Below, in pieces: positions 35,357-43,859 of a DNA stretch of 64,000 nt (positions are counted from its first letter, which is position 1; each line of letters begins with the position of its first letter). The stretch spans positions 62,001 to 126,000 of the forward strand of contig NZ_JBLWFH010000007.1 of assembly GCF_050306235.1 (NCBI RefSeq). The letters are read 5' to 3'. Under the pieces are notes generated by a model, which saw nothing but the letters and a program-made list of their open reading frames with translations, had not been told where the DNA came from and ran no database searches. This DNA is from Glaciecola sp947496235 (lineage in GTDB: Bacteria; Pseudomonadota; Gammaproteobacteria; Enterobacterales; Alteromonadaceae). The position numbers and the translations under genes were made by a program.

Positions 35357-35358
35357 AG

Positions 35359-35859
35359 CTATTTAATTCTTGTAACTTTTGAACGCCGATTAGAATCTGG
35401 CGTAGAAAGGAAATAGGACGATAAAAAGCCTTTTTCGACAATAACTTGATCACCTTCATCTACTTTCAAGCGGCTTTTTTCTTTTTCTTTCCAAACTTGC
35501 CCTGTATTTAGAGTAAAGATCCTAAAGCCTCTGCTATCTGCTACGATTTTAGTGACTTTGGATGTGATTTCTGTCGGGCTATTATCGGCAATAGGCTTTG
35601 CTATCTTTTCAGCGCCAAACTCTTCTATCTCACTCTGACTTATTTGTTTTGCTCTTACCTGTTCTTGAGGACGAGAACTTTCAACCGATTCAAGCTTTTC
35701 TACCTTTTTTGCCTTTTTTACAGCTCTGAATATGTCGTCGTAGCAAGCCAAACGCTTCTCGTCCGATTCAATTTTTGCACAATCTTTTGGTGAATTCGAA
35801 GCAAAAACCAGCTGATTGATATTTAACAGTAATAGCACAAACAATATTCTTTTAATCAT
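35359..35859 (-). CDS. Secreted protein of unknown function, between tatC and tatD
   Basis: Small exported protein, about 166 residues. An N-terminal signal peptide (MIKRILFVLLLLNINQLVFA) is followed by a cysteine pair in DCAKIESDEKRLACYDDIF, an element that also occurs in type VI secretion-associated and other periplasmic proteins. A lysine-rich helical part and a C-terminal beta domain (VTKIVADSRGFRIFTLNTGQVW) follow. I chose the ATG at 35859, which overlaps the tatC end by 8 bases; a GTG at 35886 is possible. No function is proposed. Confidence 0.72.
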   Translation of the reverse strand: MIKRILFVLLLLNINQLVFASNSPKDCAKIESDEKRLACYDDIFRAVKKAKKVEKLESVESSRPQEQVRAKQISQSEIEEFGAEKIAKPIADNSPTEITSKVTKIVADSRGFRIFTLNTGQVWKEKEKSRLKVDEGDQVIVEKGFLSSYFLSTPDSNRRSKVTRIK

Positions 35860-36598
35860 CTTCCTGAATTTCCTCTTCTGCTTCACGCTTTCGAGAATAA
35901 ATGGAACCTATAATAATCCCAACCTCGTATAGCAGCCACATTGGTACCGCTAAAAGCACTTGTGAAATTACATCAGGCGGCGTTAAGAGCATACCCACGA
36001 TAAATACACCAACTACAACAAAGGGGCGTTTTTTCCGTAAACTTTGGGCGTCAGTAATTCCCGTCCAACACATTAAAATAATAGCTACAGGAATTTCAAA
36101 GGCTACACCAAAAGCAAAAAATATTTTCAAAACAAAATTTAGGTAACTTGAAATATCCGTACTAATCAATACGCCCGCTGGCGCCACGCTGTTGAAAAAC
36201 ATGAAAGCCAAAGGAAATACGACATAGTAGGCAAACGCCATTCCCGCATAAAACAATATGGTAGAACTAATCAAGAGAGGGGCGACTAGTTGCTTCTCAT
36301 TTCGATACAATCCTGGAGCAACAAACGCCCAAATCTGATACAAGACAACAGGTATCGCAATAAAAAATGACAGAACTAGAGTGAGCTTAAAAGGTGCGAG
36401 AAACGGCGAAGCAACATCTGTGGCTATCATTGAAGAGCCTTCTGGCATCTCGGCCAGTAAAGGTGTTGCAATGTAAGCGTATATTTCCTGAGCGAAATAA
36501 AACAAACACAGAAAAACAATGAGTACCGCTACTAAGGCCTTAAGTAATCGGCTTCTTAATTCTACTAAGTGTGAGATTAAACTACTGGTCTGCGTCAT
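35852..36598 (-). CDS. tatC: Twin-arginine translocase subunit TatC
   Basis: Receptor subunit of the Tat pathway that exports folded proteins with RR signal peptides. Six hydrophobic segments, the N-terminal HLVELRSRLLKAL, an FxP-containing periplasmic loop (SPFLAPFKL) and the conserved FGVAFEIPV are present. 248 residues is normal. It overlaps tatB by 17 bases. Confidence 0.97.
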   Translation of the reverse strand: MTQTSSLISHLVELRSRLLKALVAVLIVFLCLFYFAQEIYAYIATPLLAEMPEGSSMIATDVASPFLAPFKLTLVLSFFIAIPVVLYQIWAFVAPGLYRNEKQLVAPLLISSTILFYAGMAFAYYVVFPLAFMFFNSVAPAGVLISTDISSYLNFVLKIFFAFGVAFEIPVAIILMCWTGITDAQSLRKKRPFVVVGVFIVGMLLTPPDVISQVLLAVPMWLLYEVGIIIGSIYSRKREAEEEIQEDD

Positions 36599-36953
36599 TC
36601 TGCTTTTTTTGCTCTATGGAAATAATATCTTGTTCTGATGTGGAATTAGACTTTTTTGTAGGTTCGTAGGGAGTTTGAACAGACGCAGCGGCCGCTTTAA
36701 GCTCTTCAACACTGCGACGAATATCTTCTCCAACATTCTCTAATCCAGCTTTTTCGGCCTTTTTTAGATGTTCATGTAGTTCATGTGTCTTAAGTTGATT
36801 TGAGACTTCCTGTTTAAATCCATTGGCTACCGACTTAATGCTTCGGACAGTGTCAATAGTAGAACGGATAGCGCTAGGCAGCCGCTCTGGCCCAAGAACC
36901 AACAAAGCAATTATGCCAATGACAAGAAGTTCCCAAAACCCAATATCAAACAT
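36582..36953 (-). CDS. tatB: Twin-arginine translocase subunit TatB
   Basis: Single membrane helix followed by an amphipathic helix: MFDIGFWELLVIGIIALLVLGPERLP is the TatB signature with the conserved GPERLP turn. The rest is charged and disordered. 123 residues fits. It is located 5 bases after tatA and overlaps tatC. Confidence 0.96.
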   Translation of the reverse strand: MFDIGFWELLVIGIIALLVLGPERLPSAIRSTIDTVRSIKSVANGFKQEVSNQLKTHELHEHLKKAEKAGLENVGEDIRRSVEELKAAAASVQTPYEPTKKSNSTSEQDIISIEQKKQNDADQ

Positions 36954-36958
36954 AAGCG

Positions 36959-37192
36959 TTATTCTTTAACTTTTTCTTTCTGTTCAACAGTAGTTTCGGT
37001 CGTTGTTTTTTTCTCTTCTACAGCATTAAAGTCAGCATCTTGCTGCTTAGATTTGTCTTCATCATCGCTCATTGCTTTCTTAAAACCTTTTAGAGCAGCG
37101 CCTAGATCACTACCCACATTTCGGAGTTTTTTAGTACCGAAAAGTAAAACGACGATGCCGAGAACGATTAATATTTCCCAAAAACTTGGCAT
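36959..37192 (-). CDS. tatA: Twin-arginine translocase subunit TatA
   Basis: Pore-forming subunit of the Tat translocase. It shows one N-terminal helix (SFWEILIVLGIVVLLFGTKKL) and an amphipathic helix with the conserved LGAALKGFKKAM, followed by an acidic tail of low complexity. 77 residues is normal. It is first in the tatABC-tatD operon. Confidence 0.96.
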   Translation of the reverse strand: MPSFWEILIVLGIVVLLFGTKKLRNVGSDLGAALKGFKKAMSDDEDKSKQQDADFNAVEEKKTTTETTVEQKEKVKE

Positions 37193-37325
37193 ATGAGGAT
37201 CCTTTTTTACTTGTAAAATGGCGATATATTCGCCGTTGACGTATTATCGTGCATTATACCCATTATCTAATTAATATCATTCGAATTAAACTAGGTAAGT
37301 GAAAATATTGACGGAAATTATCTAT

Positions 37326-38339
37326 ATGTATAATAGGACACGCAAACAAAAATTTAGTTTGCTAGCCTTAAAAAAGGAAATTTGCGTGTCCCAAGTTCGG
37401 ATTCTAACGATTTGCGTGTCCTGTTTTCTCTGCCTTTTCGGCTTTAGTGTTGAATCAAGCGCTGACGAAAATAAAGATGTACCGGTAGACTTTTGTCTAG
37501 AAGACAATTGGATCGACAGTGCATATTGTCGCTTCCATTACTCCATAGACAATTCCGCTAATAGTCTAAACGATATGTTTAAAGTTCATCCTGATGTTGA
37601 TGATCCTGCGACAACCCGAGGACGACTGCGATTTGGATGGGAGCCAAGAACCGGAAATTTAGCAGAGTTCGATTTTCGATTCCGTATCAGATTAAAACTT
37701 CCTGCCTTTGAAAACCGAGTAGAATTATTGTTATCTGACGATGAGGATGACATTAACCGGCAAGATGTTAAAGCAGCACGACGGGATGAATTTAATAACA
37801 GTAACAAACCTGTTTTAGCATTACAGTTCAAAACCAAAGAAGACGACAAGATTAGCTACCGCTTAGGATTTGGTCGTGGTAGCCAGTTGTACACTAGAAC
37901 GCGCTATACTGATGTTTACAAAATAGATGAGAAAATCCACTTATTTTATTTTGCAGAGGCCAATTACTATTCAGAAGACAAGCTAGGATTTGAATTCAAT
38001 GGTGTTTTAGGCATTGAGTTAAACGAAACATCGGGAGTCGAATTCAATAATAGTTTTCGATTTAGAGATCCTTCGGACGATTGGTACTGGCGTCATGAGT
38101 TTCAATATCTACTATTAAAAGACGACAGCGCCAGTTATCTTTATACCGCTAGTATCGAGGGAGTAACAAGACCAAACTATCGAAAAGAACAAATGTTTAT
38201 GAGCGTTAGATACAAACAGAAATTTTTGAGAGAGTGGCTATTTATTGAGTTAGAGCCTTATGTTTTATGGCTTCGCAAAGAAGATTTTAGAGCAAGCCTA
38301 GGCATGGCAGTTAGGTTTGAAGTACATTTCGAAACCTAA
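37326..38339 (+). CDS. Orphan exported, probably outer-membrane beta-barrel protein
   Basis: About 337 residues, no family recognised. After a hydrophobic export segment (ILTICVSCFLCLFGFSV) ending near ESSA, the protein is rich in alternating aromatic and charged strands (FRFRIRLKL, YRLGFGRGS, LFYFAEANYY, FIELEPYVLW), and ends in an aromatic VRFEVHFET as many outer-membrane barrels do. Start uncertain: ATG 37326 (GGAA upstream), GTG 37299 or TTG 37359. The 5' end contains three copies of the dispersed repeat word (37336, 37384, 37414), read as RTRKQ, ICVSQ and ICVSC, so part of the signal peptide appears repeat-derived. Confidence 0.68.
   Translation: MYNRTRKQKFSLLALKKEICVSQVRILTICVSCFLCLFGFSVESSADENKDVPVDFCLEDNWIDSAYCRFHYSIDNSANSLNDMFKVHPDVDDPATTRGRLRFGWEPRTGNLAEFDFRFRIRLKLPAFENRVELLLSDDEDDINRQDVKAARRDEFNNSNKPVLALQFKTKEDDKISYRLGFGRGSQLYTRTRYTDVYKIDEKIHLFYFAEANYYSEDKLGFEFNGVLGIELNETSGVEFNNSFRFRDPSDDWYWRHEFQYLLLKDDSASYLYTASIEGVTRPNYRKEQMFMSVRYKQKFLREWLFIELEPYVLWLRKEDFRASLGMAVRFEVHFET
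37336..37421. repeat. Three dispersed-repeat copies in the 5' end of a gene
   Basis: GGACACGC at 37336-37343, then GCGTGTCC at 37384-37391 and 37414-37421. The first two are inverted and could form a hairpin; AAATTTAG near the first and GGAAATTTGC near the second extend the similarity. Confidence 0.75.
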
Positions 38340-38356
38340 CCTCGCATGTTGAAAAA

Positions 38357-38701
38357 TTAGATACTAAAACTAGCGCCACAGCCACAAGTGGTCGTCGCAT
38401 TAGGATTATTTACAAGAAAACGAGAACCTTCTAAACCCTCGGTGTAATCTACGGTACCACCAACCAAATATTGCAAACTCATGGGGTCTACCACTAAAGT
38501 TACAGCATCTTTTTCTATGGTCATATCACCTTCATTTACTTTTTCGTCAAAGGTGAAACCATACTGAAAACCTGAACAACCACCGCCTGTGACATACACA
38601 CGTAACTTTAATTCGGGGTTTTGCTCTTCTTCGATTAATGTTTTGACTTTTTTTGCCGCGGCATCACTAAACTCAATCGGCATTGCTGTTTCTACAGTCA
38701 T
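38357..38701 (-). CDS. erpA: Iron-sulfur cluster insertion protein ErpA
   Basis: A-type carrier delivering [Fe-S] clusters to apoproteins such as IspG/H. It has the three cluster cysteines, one in VTGGGCSGFQYGF and two in TTCGCGASFSI, and the ErpA-type block MSLQYLVGGTVDYTEGLEGSRF. 114 residues matches E. coli ErpA exactly. It lies near clcA, as in E. coli. Confidence 0.97.
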   Translation of the reverse strand: MTVETAMPIEFSDAAAKKVKTLIEEEQNPELKLRVYVTGGGCSGFQYGFTFDEKVNEGDMTIEKDAVTLVVDPMSLQYLVGGTVDYTEGLEGSRFLVNNPNATTTCGCGASFSI

Positions 38702-38774
38702 TTAATAACTCCAGTTAATTTGCATCCGGCTTCTCGCCGACATCTTGGTGCGAATTATCTAGTACCTGACTAAT

Positions 38775-39500
38775 TTAATCAAGTATTATAGGTTCTTCAG
38801 CAAGCGCTTCTCGCCAAGAGATAGACGTTGAATAAGAACCTCGTTTTCGATTGTACTTATACACGTCAGTGGAAATTTCAAATCGTTCAGGAACAAAACC
38901 GTCAGGCACTGTGATGTTAAATTCAATTACTTGAAAATATTTAAAGGCAAAGGCTAAAGGACTTGTTGGATTTCCCCGCAATTGATCGACATTCATAGAT
39001 GAAGCTTTTCCATTAAGACTGCCCAACAAAACCACTTTCAACTGCCCTTTGATCACAGCCTTAATATTTTCTTGTTGCAATAGCATCAATTTAATTGAGT
39101 AGTTGTTTTCGCTAGCATTTTTAGTAATTTCGGCTCGTTCAACCACAAAGCCATCTTGGGTCATCTCTGGCGCCATCACTCGTTGATAAAACGAAACCTG
39201 TTGTCTAAGATCAGATGTCTTGTCTAATGCTTGAGATAAAGATTCTTTGGTGTTTTCTAGACTCAATTTCAACACATCTTTTTCAATCTTGAGCTTATTT
39301 AGATCTGCATTTAGCCGTTCATTTTCTGAAATTAAATTTTGCGTGGTTTGCTTTGCTCTAGCTTGTTCTTCTATATCGACTTTAATGCTGGTTTTGCCTA
39401 ATTGAAATCCTAATGCACAAAAAACTATGACTGCCACCACCCAAATCCAATATCGACTAATTAGTCCAACTTGTTGTTTTGATTCACCAACTTGCAACAA
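38775..39500 (-). CDS. Membrane-anchored coiled-coil protein (DUF6776-like)
   Basis: Unknown function. A single N-terminal membrane helix (YWIWVVAVIVFCALGFQLG), a long coiled coil (about 70-140: AKQTTQNLISENERLNADLNKL...) and a C-terminal beta domain (SIKLMLLQQENIKAVIKGQLKVVLLG) make a type II membrane protein with a periplasmic end. I place the start at TTG 39498-39500, behind a GGGGAG Shine-Dalgarno; longer readings start inside the clcA promoter region. The family assignment is from general pattern only. Confidence 0.7.
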   Translation of the reverse strand: MLQVGESKQQVGLISRYWIWVVAVIVFCALGFQLGKTSIKVDIEEQARAKQTTQNLISENERLNADLNKLKIEKDVLKLSLENTKESLSQALDKTSDLRQQVSFYQRVMAPEMTQDGFVVERAEITKNASENNYSIKLMLLQQENIKAVIKGQLKVVLLGSLNGKASSMNVDQLRGNPTSPLAFAFKYFQVIEFNITVPDGFVPERFEISTDVYKYNRKRGSYSTSISWREALAEEPIILD

Positions 39501-39593
39501 ATATTCTCCCCGAATTTTCTTCTGTGCTAGTATACAGTTAAATCCGCAAAATATGACCGCAATATAACGAAAAGTGTCAGAATAACAATAGAC

Positions 39594-41363
39594 ATGCAAA
39601 AATCATTACTGCAAAAATTGCTTCAACACCTACGAAAGATGTTGTCGATTCCTTCGACTTCCATAGAGCTATGTTTAGTGGGATTGATTGGCGGCGTCAT
39701 TGCAGCCATTGTGATTGTACTATTTCGTGGCAGTTTAACCCTTTGGCACCAATTAATGTTGGGCGAAATTGGTAATTACGCTTATTTACCTGACTGGCAA
39801 CGCTTTTTATTACCAATTGTAGCCATAGGCTTGGTTTTGTTGGTTGCGCTTATTACAGGATTTAAACACTATCGTTTAGGTATCCCCTTTGTTATACATC
39901 GGCTAAAAATGTTTTATGGCCACATTCCACTGCCGACATCTGTAAACCAATTCTTCGGTGGTATTTTAGCTTTGGGGAGTGGCTTTGTGGTAGGGAAAGA
40001 AGGTCCAAGCGTGCATCTTGCCGCCGCTGCGAGTCATTATGTCGGCCGTTGGCTAAGCTTGCCATTTAATTCTTTGAGAATTTTAGCCGGGTGTGGCATT
40101 GCAGCAGGAATCTCAGCCGCATTTAATACCCCATTTGCTGCCGTTATTTTTGTAATGGAGGTGGTGCTCAGAGAGTATAAAGTACATGTTTTCATTCCTG
40201 TCATGCTGGCAGCAGCCTGCGGTTCGGTGCTAACACGAGCGGTGTTTGGTGATGTAAATGAACTGTCGTTTTTAACATTTACCCCTATTTCTGGTTTAGA
40301 GCTTTTGTATCTCGTCTTTATTGGATTTTGTATTGGCTCCATGGCCGCATTGTTCAATAAACAACTGATGCTAATCATGGCTTTTTTCCGCCATACCAAT
40401 ATGGTAGCAAGATTGTTGATAGCCGCAGTCATCACTGGGGCAATTGGATATTTTTACCCAGCAGCGCTAGGAGCTGAATTTATCAATGTAGAAAAACTAC
40501 TTACCGATTCACAAAGTTTTCAAGTTCTACTCATTTTGTTTGCTTGCAAGTTCATGTTAGCCACTATAGCCATAGGCTTAGGTGTACCTGGCGGTATTGT
40601 TGGCGCCGTAATGGTTATCGGCATGCTTTTAGGCATGTTGTTAATAGTGCCTTTATCATACATTGGTGAAGTATCTTCTGTTACCAACTATGCGTTACTA
40701 GGGTTAGCGGGATTTTTAGCAACCGTGCTGCATGCGCCAATGGCCGCCCTTTCCGCAGCAATGGAATTAGCCGCTGATTCTCGCGTGGTTTTGCCTGCGA
40801 TTATCGTGATAGTCACCGCTTATATCACCTCTAAACAATTGTGGAAAAACAGTTCAATTTTTATTCAGCAATTGGATTTTCAGGGGCTACCGTACGCCAG
40901 TACTGCAATCAGAGGAATGCTTCAATACACTGGTGTTTTAGCGCTTATTGATAAAAATTTCGCAGTAATGGAAAACGTTGACCATGAAGGTCTTTATGAG
41001 TTTTTACAGCATACCCCAGATCAAAAACTTATTCATATTAAAGGTGATGAATATACCCAAACAAGCATCGAATGGGTAAGCTTAAGTGTAAGCCTGCATC
41101 AAAATGACCATGCCCTTAGCACCCAAAATGTTACTGTACTCACACAACAACACACTCTGGCCGATGTCCATGACGCGCTTTACAACAAAAGAGAAGGTGC
41201 AGTAGTAGTGATAGATCAAATTGCGAATCGTGAACAACACTTTATGAGTATAGATGAGATTAGCCAACAAACTTTGCGTGTCCAAAATTTAAGAGAACAG
41301 AATATAATGGGGATCATCACTTGGAACATGCTTCATACTTATCTACTTAGAAAACAGCATTAG
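39594..41363 (+). CDS. clcA: Chloride channel/antiporter (ClcA family) with CBS domains
   Basis: CLC-family anion transporter, 589 residues. The channel part has GSGFVVGKEGPSVH (GKEGP selectivity motif), GIAAGISAAFNTPFAAVIFVMEV and a third filter segment around GLGVPGGIVGAVM. The C-terminal 150 residues contain two CBS-like repeats (around LTQQHTLADVHDALY and MGIITWNMLHTY), which often bind nucleotides. A GCGTGTCC word at 41276-41283 encodes RVQ between CBS strands. It is followed 8 bases later by hemJ. Confidence 0.92.
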   Translation: MQKSLLQKLLQHLRKMLSIPSTSIELCLVGLIGGVIAAIVIVLFRGSLTLWHQLMLGEIGNYAYLPDWQRFLLPIVAIGLVLLVALITGFKHYRLGIPFVIHRLKMFYGHIPLPTSVNQFFGGILALGSGFVVGKEGPSVHLAAAASHYVGRWLSLPFNSLRILAGCGIAAGISAAFNTPFAAVIFVMEVVLREYKVHVFIPVMLAAACGSVLTRAVFGDVNELSFLTFTPISGLELLYLVFIGFCIGSMAALFNKQLMLIMAFFRHTNMVARLLIAAVITGAIGYFYPAALGAEFINVEKLLTDSQSFQVLLILFACKFMLATIAIGLGVPGGIVGAVMVIGMLLGMLLIVPLSYIGEVSSVTNYALLGLAGFLATVLHAPMAALSAAMELAADSRVVLPAIIVIVTAYITSKQLWKNSSIFIQQLDFQGLPYASTAIRGMLQYTGVLALIDKNFAVMENVDHEGLYEFLQHTPDQKLIHIKGDEYTQTSIEWVSLSVSLHQNDHALSTQNVTVLTQQHTLADVHDALYNKREGAVVVIDQIANREQHFMSIDEISQQTLRVQNLREQNIMGIITWNMLHTYLLRKQH

Positions 41364-41371
41364 GAGTCATT

Positions 41372-41800
41372 TTGAACATTCTGTGGTTAAAAGCTTTTCA
41401 CGTATTTTTTATGATCGCTTGGATGGCGGGGATATTTTACCTTCCTCGTCTTTTTGTTTACCACGCTGAAACTCAGTCTCAAGAAATACGCGATCAGTTC
41501 AAAATCATGGAACGAAGACTCTGGTTCTTCGTAACGCCTTTTGCAATTTTGACTTTGGTGCTTGGCTTGCTCATCATTTATCAATATGGTGGACAATGGC
41601 TAAAATTAAGCGGCTGGCTGCATGCTAAGTTATTACTGGTCACTCTATTTTATGTTTACCACGGATATTTGTATGTTTTGCTTAAGCAATTCGCACAAGA
41701 CCAAAATAAACATAGCCCAAGGTTTTATCGATTTTTAAATGAACTGCCAGTGTTAGCCTTGTTGGCTATTGTGATTTTGGCAATTCTCAAACCATTTTAA
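41372..41800 (+). CDS. hemJ: Protoporphyrinogen oxidase HemJ (UPF0093)
   Basis: Membrane protein converting protoporphyrinogen IX to protoporphyrin IX in bacteria without HemG/HemY. It has four hydrophobic segments, with conserved histidines in KAFHVFFMIAWMAGIFYLPRLFVYHAE and the GWLHAKLLLV segment. 142 residues is standard. The start is TTG with AGGAG six bases upstream. A GGACACGC copy begins 4 bases after its stop (41805-41812). Confidence 0.9.
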   Translation: MNILWLKAFHVFFMIAWMAGIFYLPRLFVYHAETQSQEIRDQFKIMERRLWFFVTPFAILTLVLGLLIIYQYGGQWLKLSGWLHAKLLLVTLFYVYHGYLYVLLKQFAQDQNKHSPRFYRFLNELPVLALLAIVILAILKPF

Positions 41801-41804
41801 TCCA

Positions 41805-41812
41805 GGACACGC
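41805..41812. repeat. Dispersed repeat GGACACGC copy after hemJ
   Basis: Exact copy 5 bases downstream of the hemJ stop codon, followed by AGTTTTTAAA. Confidence 0.7.
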
Positions 41813-41839
41813 AGTTTTTAAATCCTGAAGTCCACCATT

Positions 41840-42036
41840 TGGCATTTCATCATGGGACACGCAAAAATTTAGTCTTGGATAAATGTCTCAAATTGGTTTG
41901 GTAGGAAGTCTACAAGCGCGCCTGAAATTTCAATATATGGCATTTCATCATGGGACACGCAAAAATTTAGTCTTGGATAAATGTCTCAAATTGGTTTGGT
42001 AGGAAGTCTACAAGCGCGCCTGAAATTTCAATATAT
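41840..42036. repeat. 98-base perfect tandem duplication carrying the dispersed repeat
   Basis: Positions 41840-41937 are repeated at 41938-42035 with a period of 98 and no differences that I can see. Each unit contains one GGGACACGC copy (41854 and 41952) and the last part of the UPF0149 gene. The copy further from the gene lies outside the reading frame, so it is a silent 3' duplicate. Confidence 0.92.
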
Positions 42037-42590
42037 TGCTGCATCGCCAGTGGCAACGACGCTGAAATCTTTTGTAGGTTATTACCAAAATCAATTTGCC
42101 CACGAGCTTTGGCTTTATCAAGTGCAGCATTCACATCTGAGAAGGTACTGAACATCATTAAACAATGTTTGAGTTTTTTGGCTAATTTCGGCGCAAGCTC
42201 TGGGGATTTAACTTGCATTTTCTGCCAAGCATGTTGCCACACTTTTTCGCTTTGATGATGAGCAACAAGCAGTCCTTGAAAAAAAGACTCTAAAGCAAAA
42301 TTATCTCCCTCATATTGAAACTCAATATAGTCAGGTAACTGAAAATGCTCGGTTCGCATTTCCGTTAGAACATGCCGGAAGTATTCAAACAGTTGCTCAA
42401 ATACTCTATCGGCCTGCGCGGTATCTTTGACTCGGCTTTGAATATTAATGGTCCAAGGCAACCAAACATCCGGTAAGGGAATTTCTGGACAAACACAAGC
42501 GCCCATCACAACGCCTTCAACATAATATCTATTGTGTAAAAAATAAGTATCTTCGGAAGATTCGAAAAGCTGTTTCAAGTCTGTTTGCAT
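41967..42590 (-). CDS. UPF0149/YecA-like family protein
   Basis: About 207 residues, predicted cytoplasmic. The part YVEGVVMGACVCPEIPLPDVWLPW resembles the UPF0149 pattern (GWLTALA-cP--l----WLP), and the helical remainder (FQGLLVAHHQSEKVWQHAW) fits the same family of unknown function. A C-terminal SEC-type zinc tail is absent. The Shine-Dalgarno AAGGTG precedes the ATG. The last 23 codons lie in the tandemly duplicated 98-base unit; a repeat word follows 6 bases after the stop. Confidence 0.65.
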   Translation of the reverse strand: MQTDLKQLFESSEDTYFLHNRYYVEGVVMGACVCPEIPLPDVWLPWTINIQSRVKDTAQADRVFEQLFEYFRHVLTEMRTEHFQLPDYIEFQYEGDNFALESFFQGLLVAHHQSEKVWQHAWQKMQVKSPELAPKLAKKLKHCLMMFSTFSDVNAALDKAKARGQIDFGNNLQKISASLPLAMQQYIEISGALVDFLPNQFETFIQD

Positions 42591-42671
42591 AACACCTTGA
42601 TGATTATAATTGTTTTCTATAATTTGCTCATGATAGCCTGTATCAACGACGGATAAAACTATAACAATAAA

Positions 42672-43841
42672 ATGAAAACAGCAATTAAAGGCATTATTGT
42701 CACAGCGGCATTTATTGGTCCAGGAACAGTCACTACTGCATCAGTTGTAGGCGCAGAATTAGGTTATCAAATTGTCTGGGCCCTTGTGTTTTCAATATTT
42801 GCAACCTGCATCCTACAATTAATGGCCCACAGACTGGGAGCCTATGGCAAAATTGGCCTATCTGAAGCCACCCTATTGCTAATTACAAACAAGCCAGCCA
42901 AATTTTTAGTTAGTTTTTTGATTATCTGCGCCATTGGGATCGGAAATGCCGCCTACGAAGGAGGCAACATTACGGGCGCAGCACTTGGTATACAAAGCAC
43001 CTTTGGCGGAAGTTTATCTCTATGGTCAATTCTTATAGGTTCCATCGCTGCAATTTTACTTATCTCCGGTAAATATCAGATTCTAGAAAAGGTATTAGTA
43101 CTGCTGGTTGCTGGCATGAGTTTTATGTTTATATCGCTTATGTTTGTCATTGGCATCAACTGGTCTTCCCTGGCCTTTGGATTAATCCCTAGATTCCAAG
43201 ACGTTACGCTCCTTAGTTTAGTATTAGCACTAATTGGCACTACCATTGTACCTTATAACCTATTTTTACATTCCGGCATGACAGCCGCCGATAAGTCATC
43301 TGAGCAAGATAAAGAATGGCCGTTATTCTTGAGTCTTGGCCTTGGTGGTCTTGTGACATTAGCTATCATTTCTAGCGCAGCTACCGCCTTTTTTGCTCAA
43401 GGCATCATGTTAGATAAACAAAACCTTGCTCAACAATTAGAACCAGTGCTCGGAGAAAGAGCCAGTATATTTTTTGCTTTAGGTCTTTTTTCTGCGGGTA
43501 TCACCAGCGCAATTACCGCGCCTTTAGCTGCAAGTTATGCCATATCAGGACTTTTTGGATGGACGCAATCACTTAAACACAAAGGCTTTATGTCGGTAGC
43601 CTTGCTCATAGTTATCTTTGGTACATTAGTCTCTAGTTTAGGCTTTAAGCCTTTCAGTGTAATTTTATTAGCTCAAACAACAAACGCGATTTTATTGCCA
43701 ATTTCGGCCATCTTGTTGCTAATTGCTTGCAATAGTACAAAAATAATGAAAAGTAAAACTAATTCCCGAGGCGTGAATTTGGCCGCTATAAGTGTCATTT
43801 TGGTGGTGTTTCTGCTTTCACTAATGAAGTTAATAGGCTAA
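42672..43841 (+). CDS. NRAMP-family membrane transporter lacking the usual metal-site residues
   Basis: Eleven or so hydrophobic segments over 389 residues, with the NRAMP pattern in helix 1 (IGPGTVTTASVVGAELGYQIVW) and helix 6 (GTTIVPYNLFLHS). In metal-ion NRAMPs helix 1 reads DPGN and helix 6 reads MPH. Here the aspartate is G16, the asparagine T19, the methionine V193 and the histidine Y195. It is therefore likely a divergent subfamily with another substrate or mechanism, rather than a standard Mn/Fe importer. No metal-responsive element is obvious upstream. Confidence 0.85.
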   Translation: MKTAIKGIIVTAAFIGPGTVTTASVVGAELGYQIVWALVFSIFATCILQLMAHRLGAYGKIGLSEATLLLITNKPAKFLVSFLIICAIGIGNAAYEGGNITGAALGIQSTFGGSLSLWSILIGSIAAILLISGKYQILEKVLVLLVAGMSFMFISLMFVIGINWSSLAFGLIPRFQDVTLLSLVLALIGTTIVPYNLFLHSGMTAADKSSEQDKEWPLFLSLGLGGLVTLAIISSAATAFFAQGIMLDKQNLAQQLEPVLGERASIFFALGLFSAGITSAITAPLAASYAISGLFGWTQSLKHKGFMSVALLIVIFGTLVSSLGFKPFSVILLAQTTNAILLPISAILLLIACNSTKIMKSKTNSRGVNLAAISVILVVFLLSLMKLIG

Positions 43842-43859
43842 AAAAGTAGCTTTTGTATA

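Noticed and set aside
41840..42036. 98-base duplication as a mobile element or integration site
   Set aside because: No open frame, end repeats or integrase nearby; a simple tandem duplication explains it.
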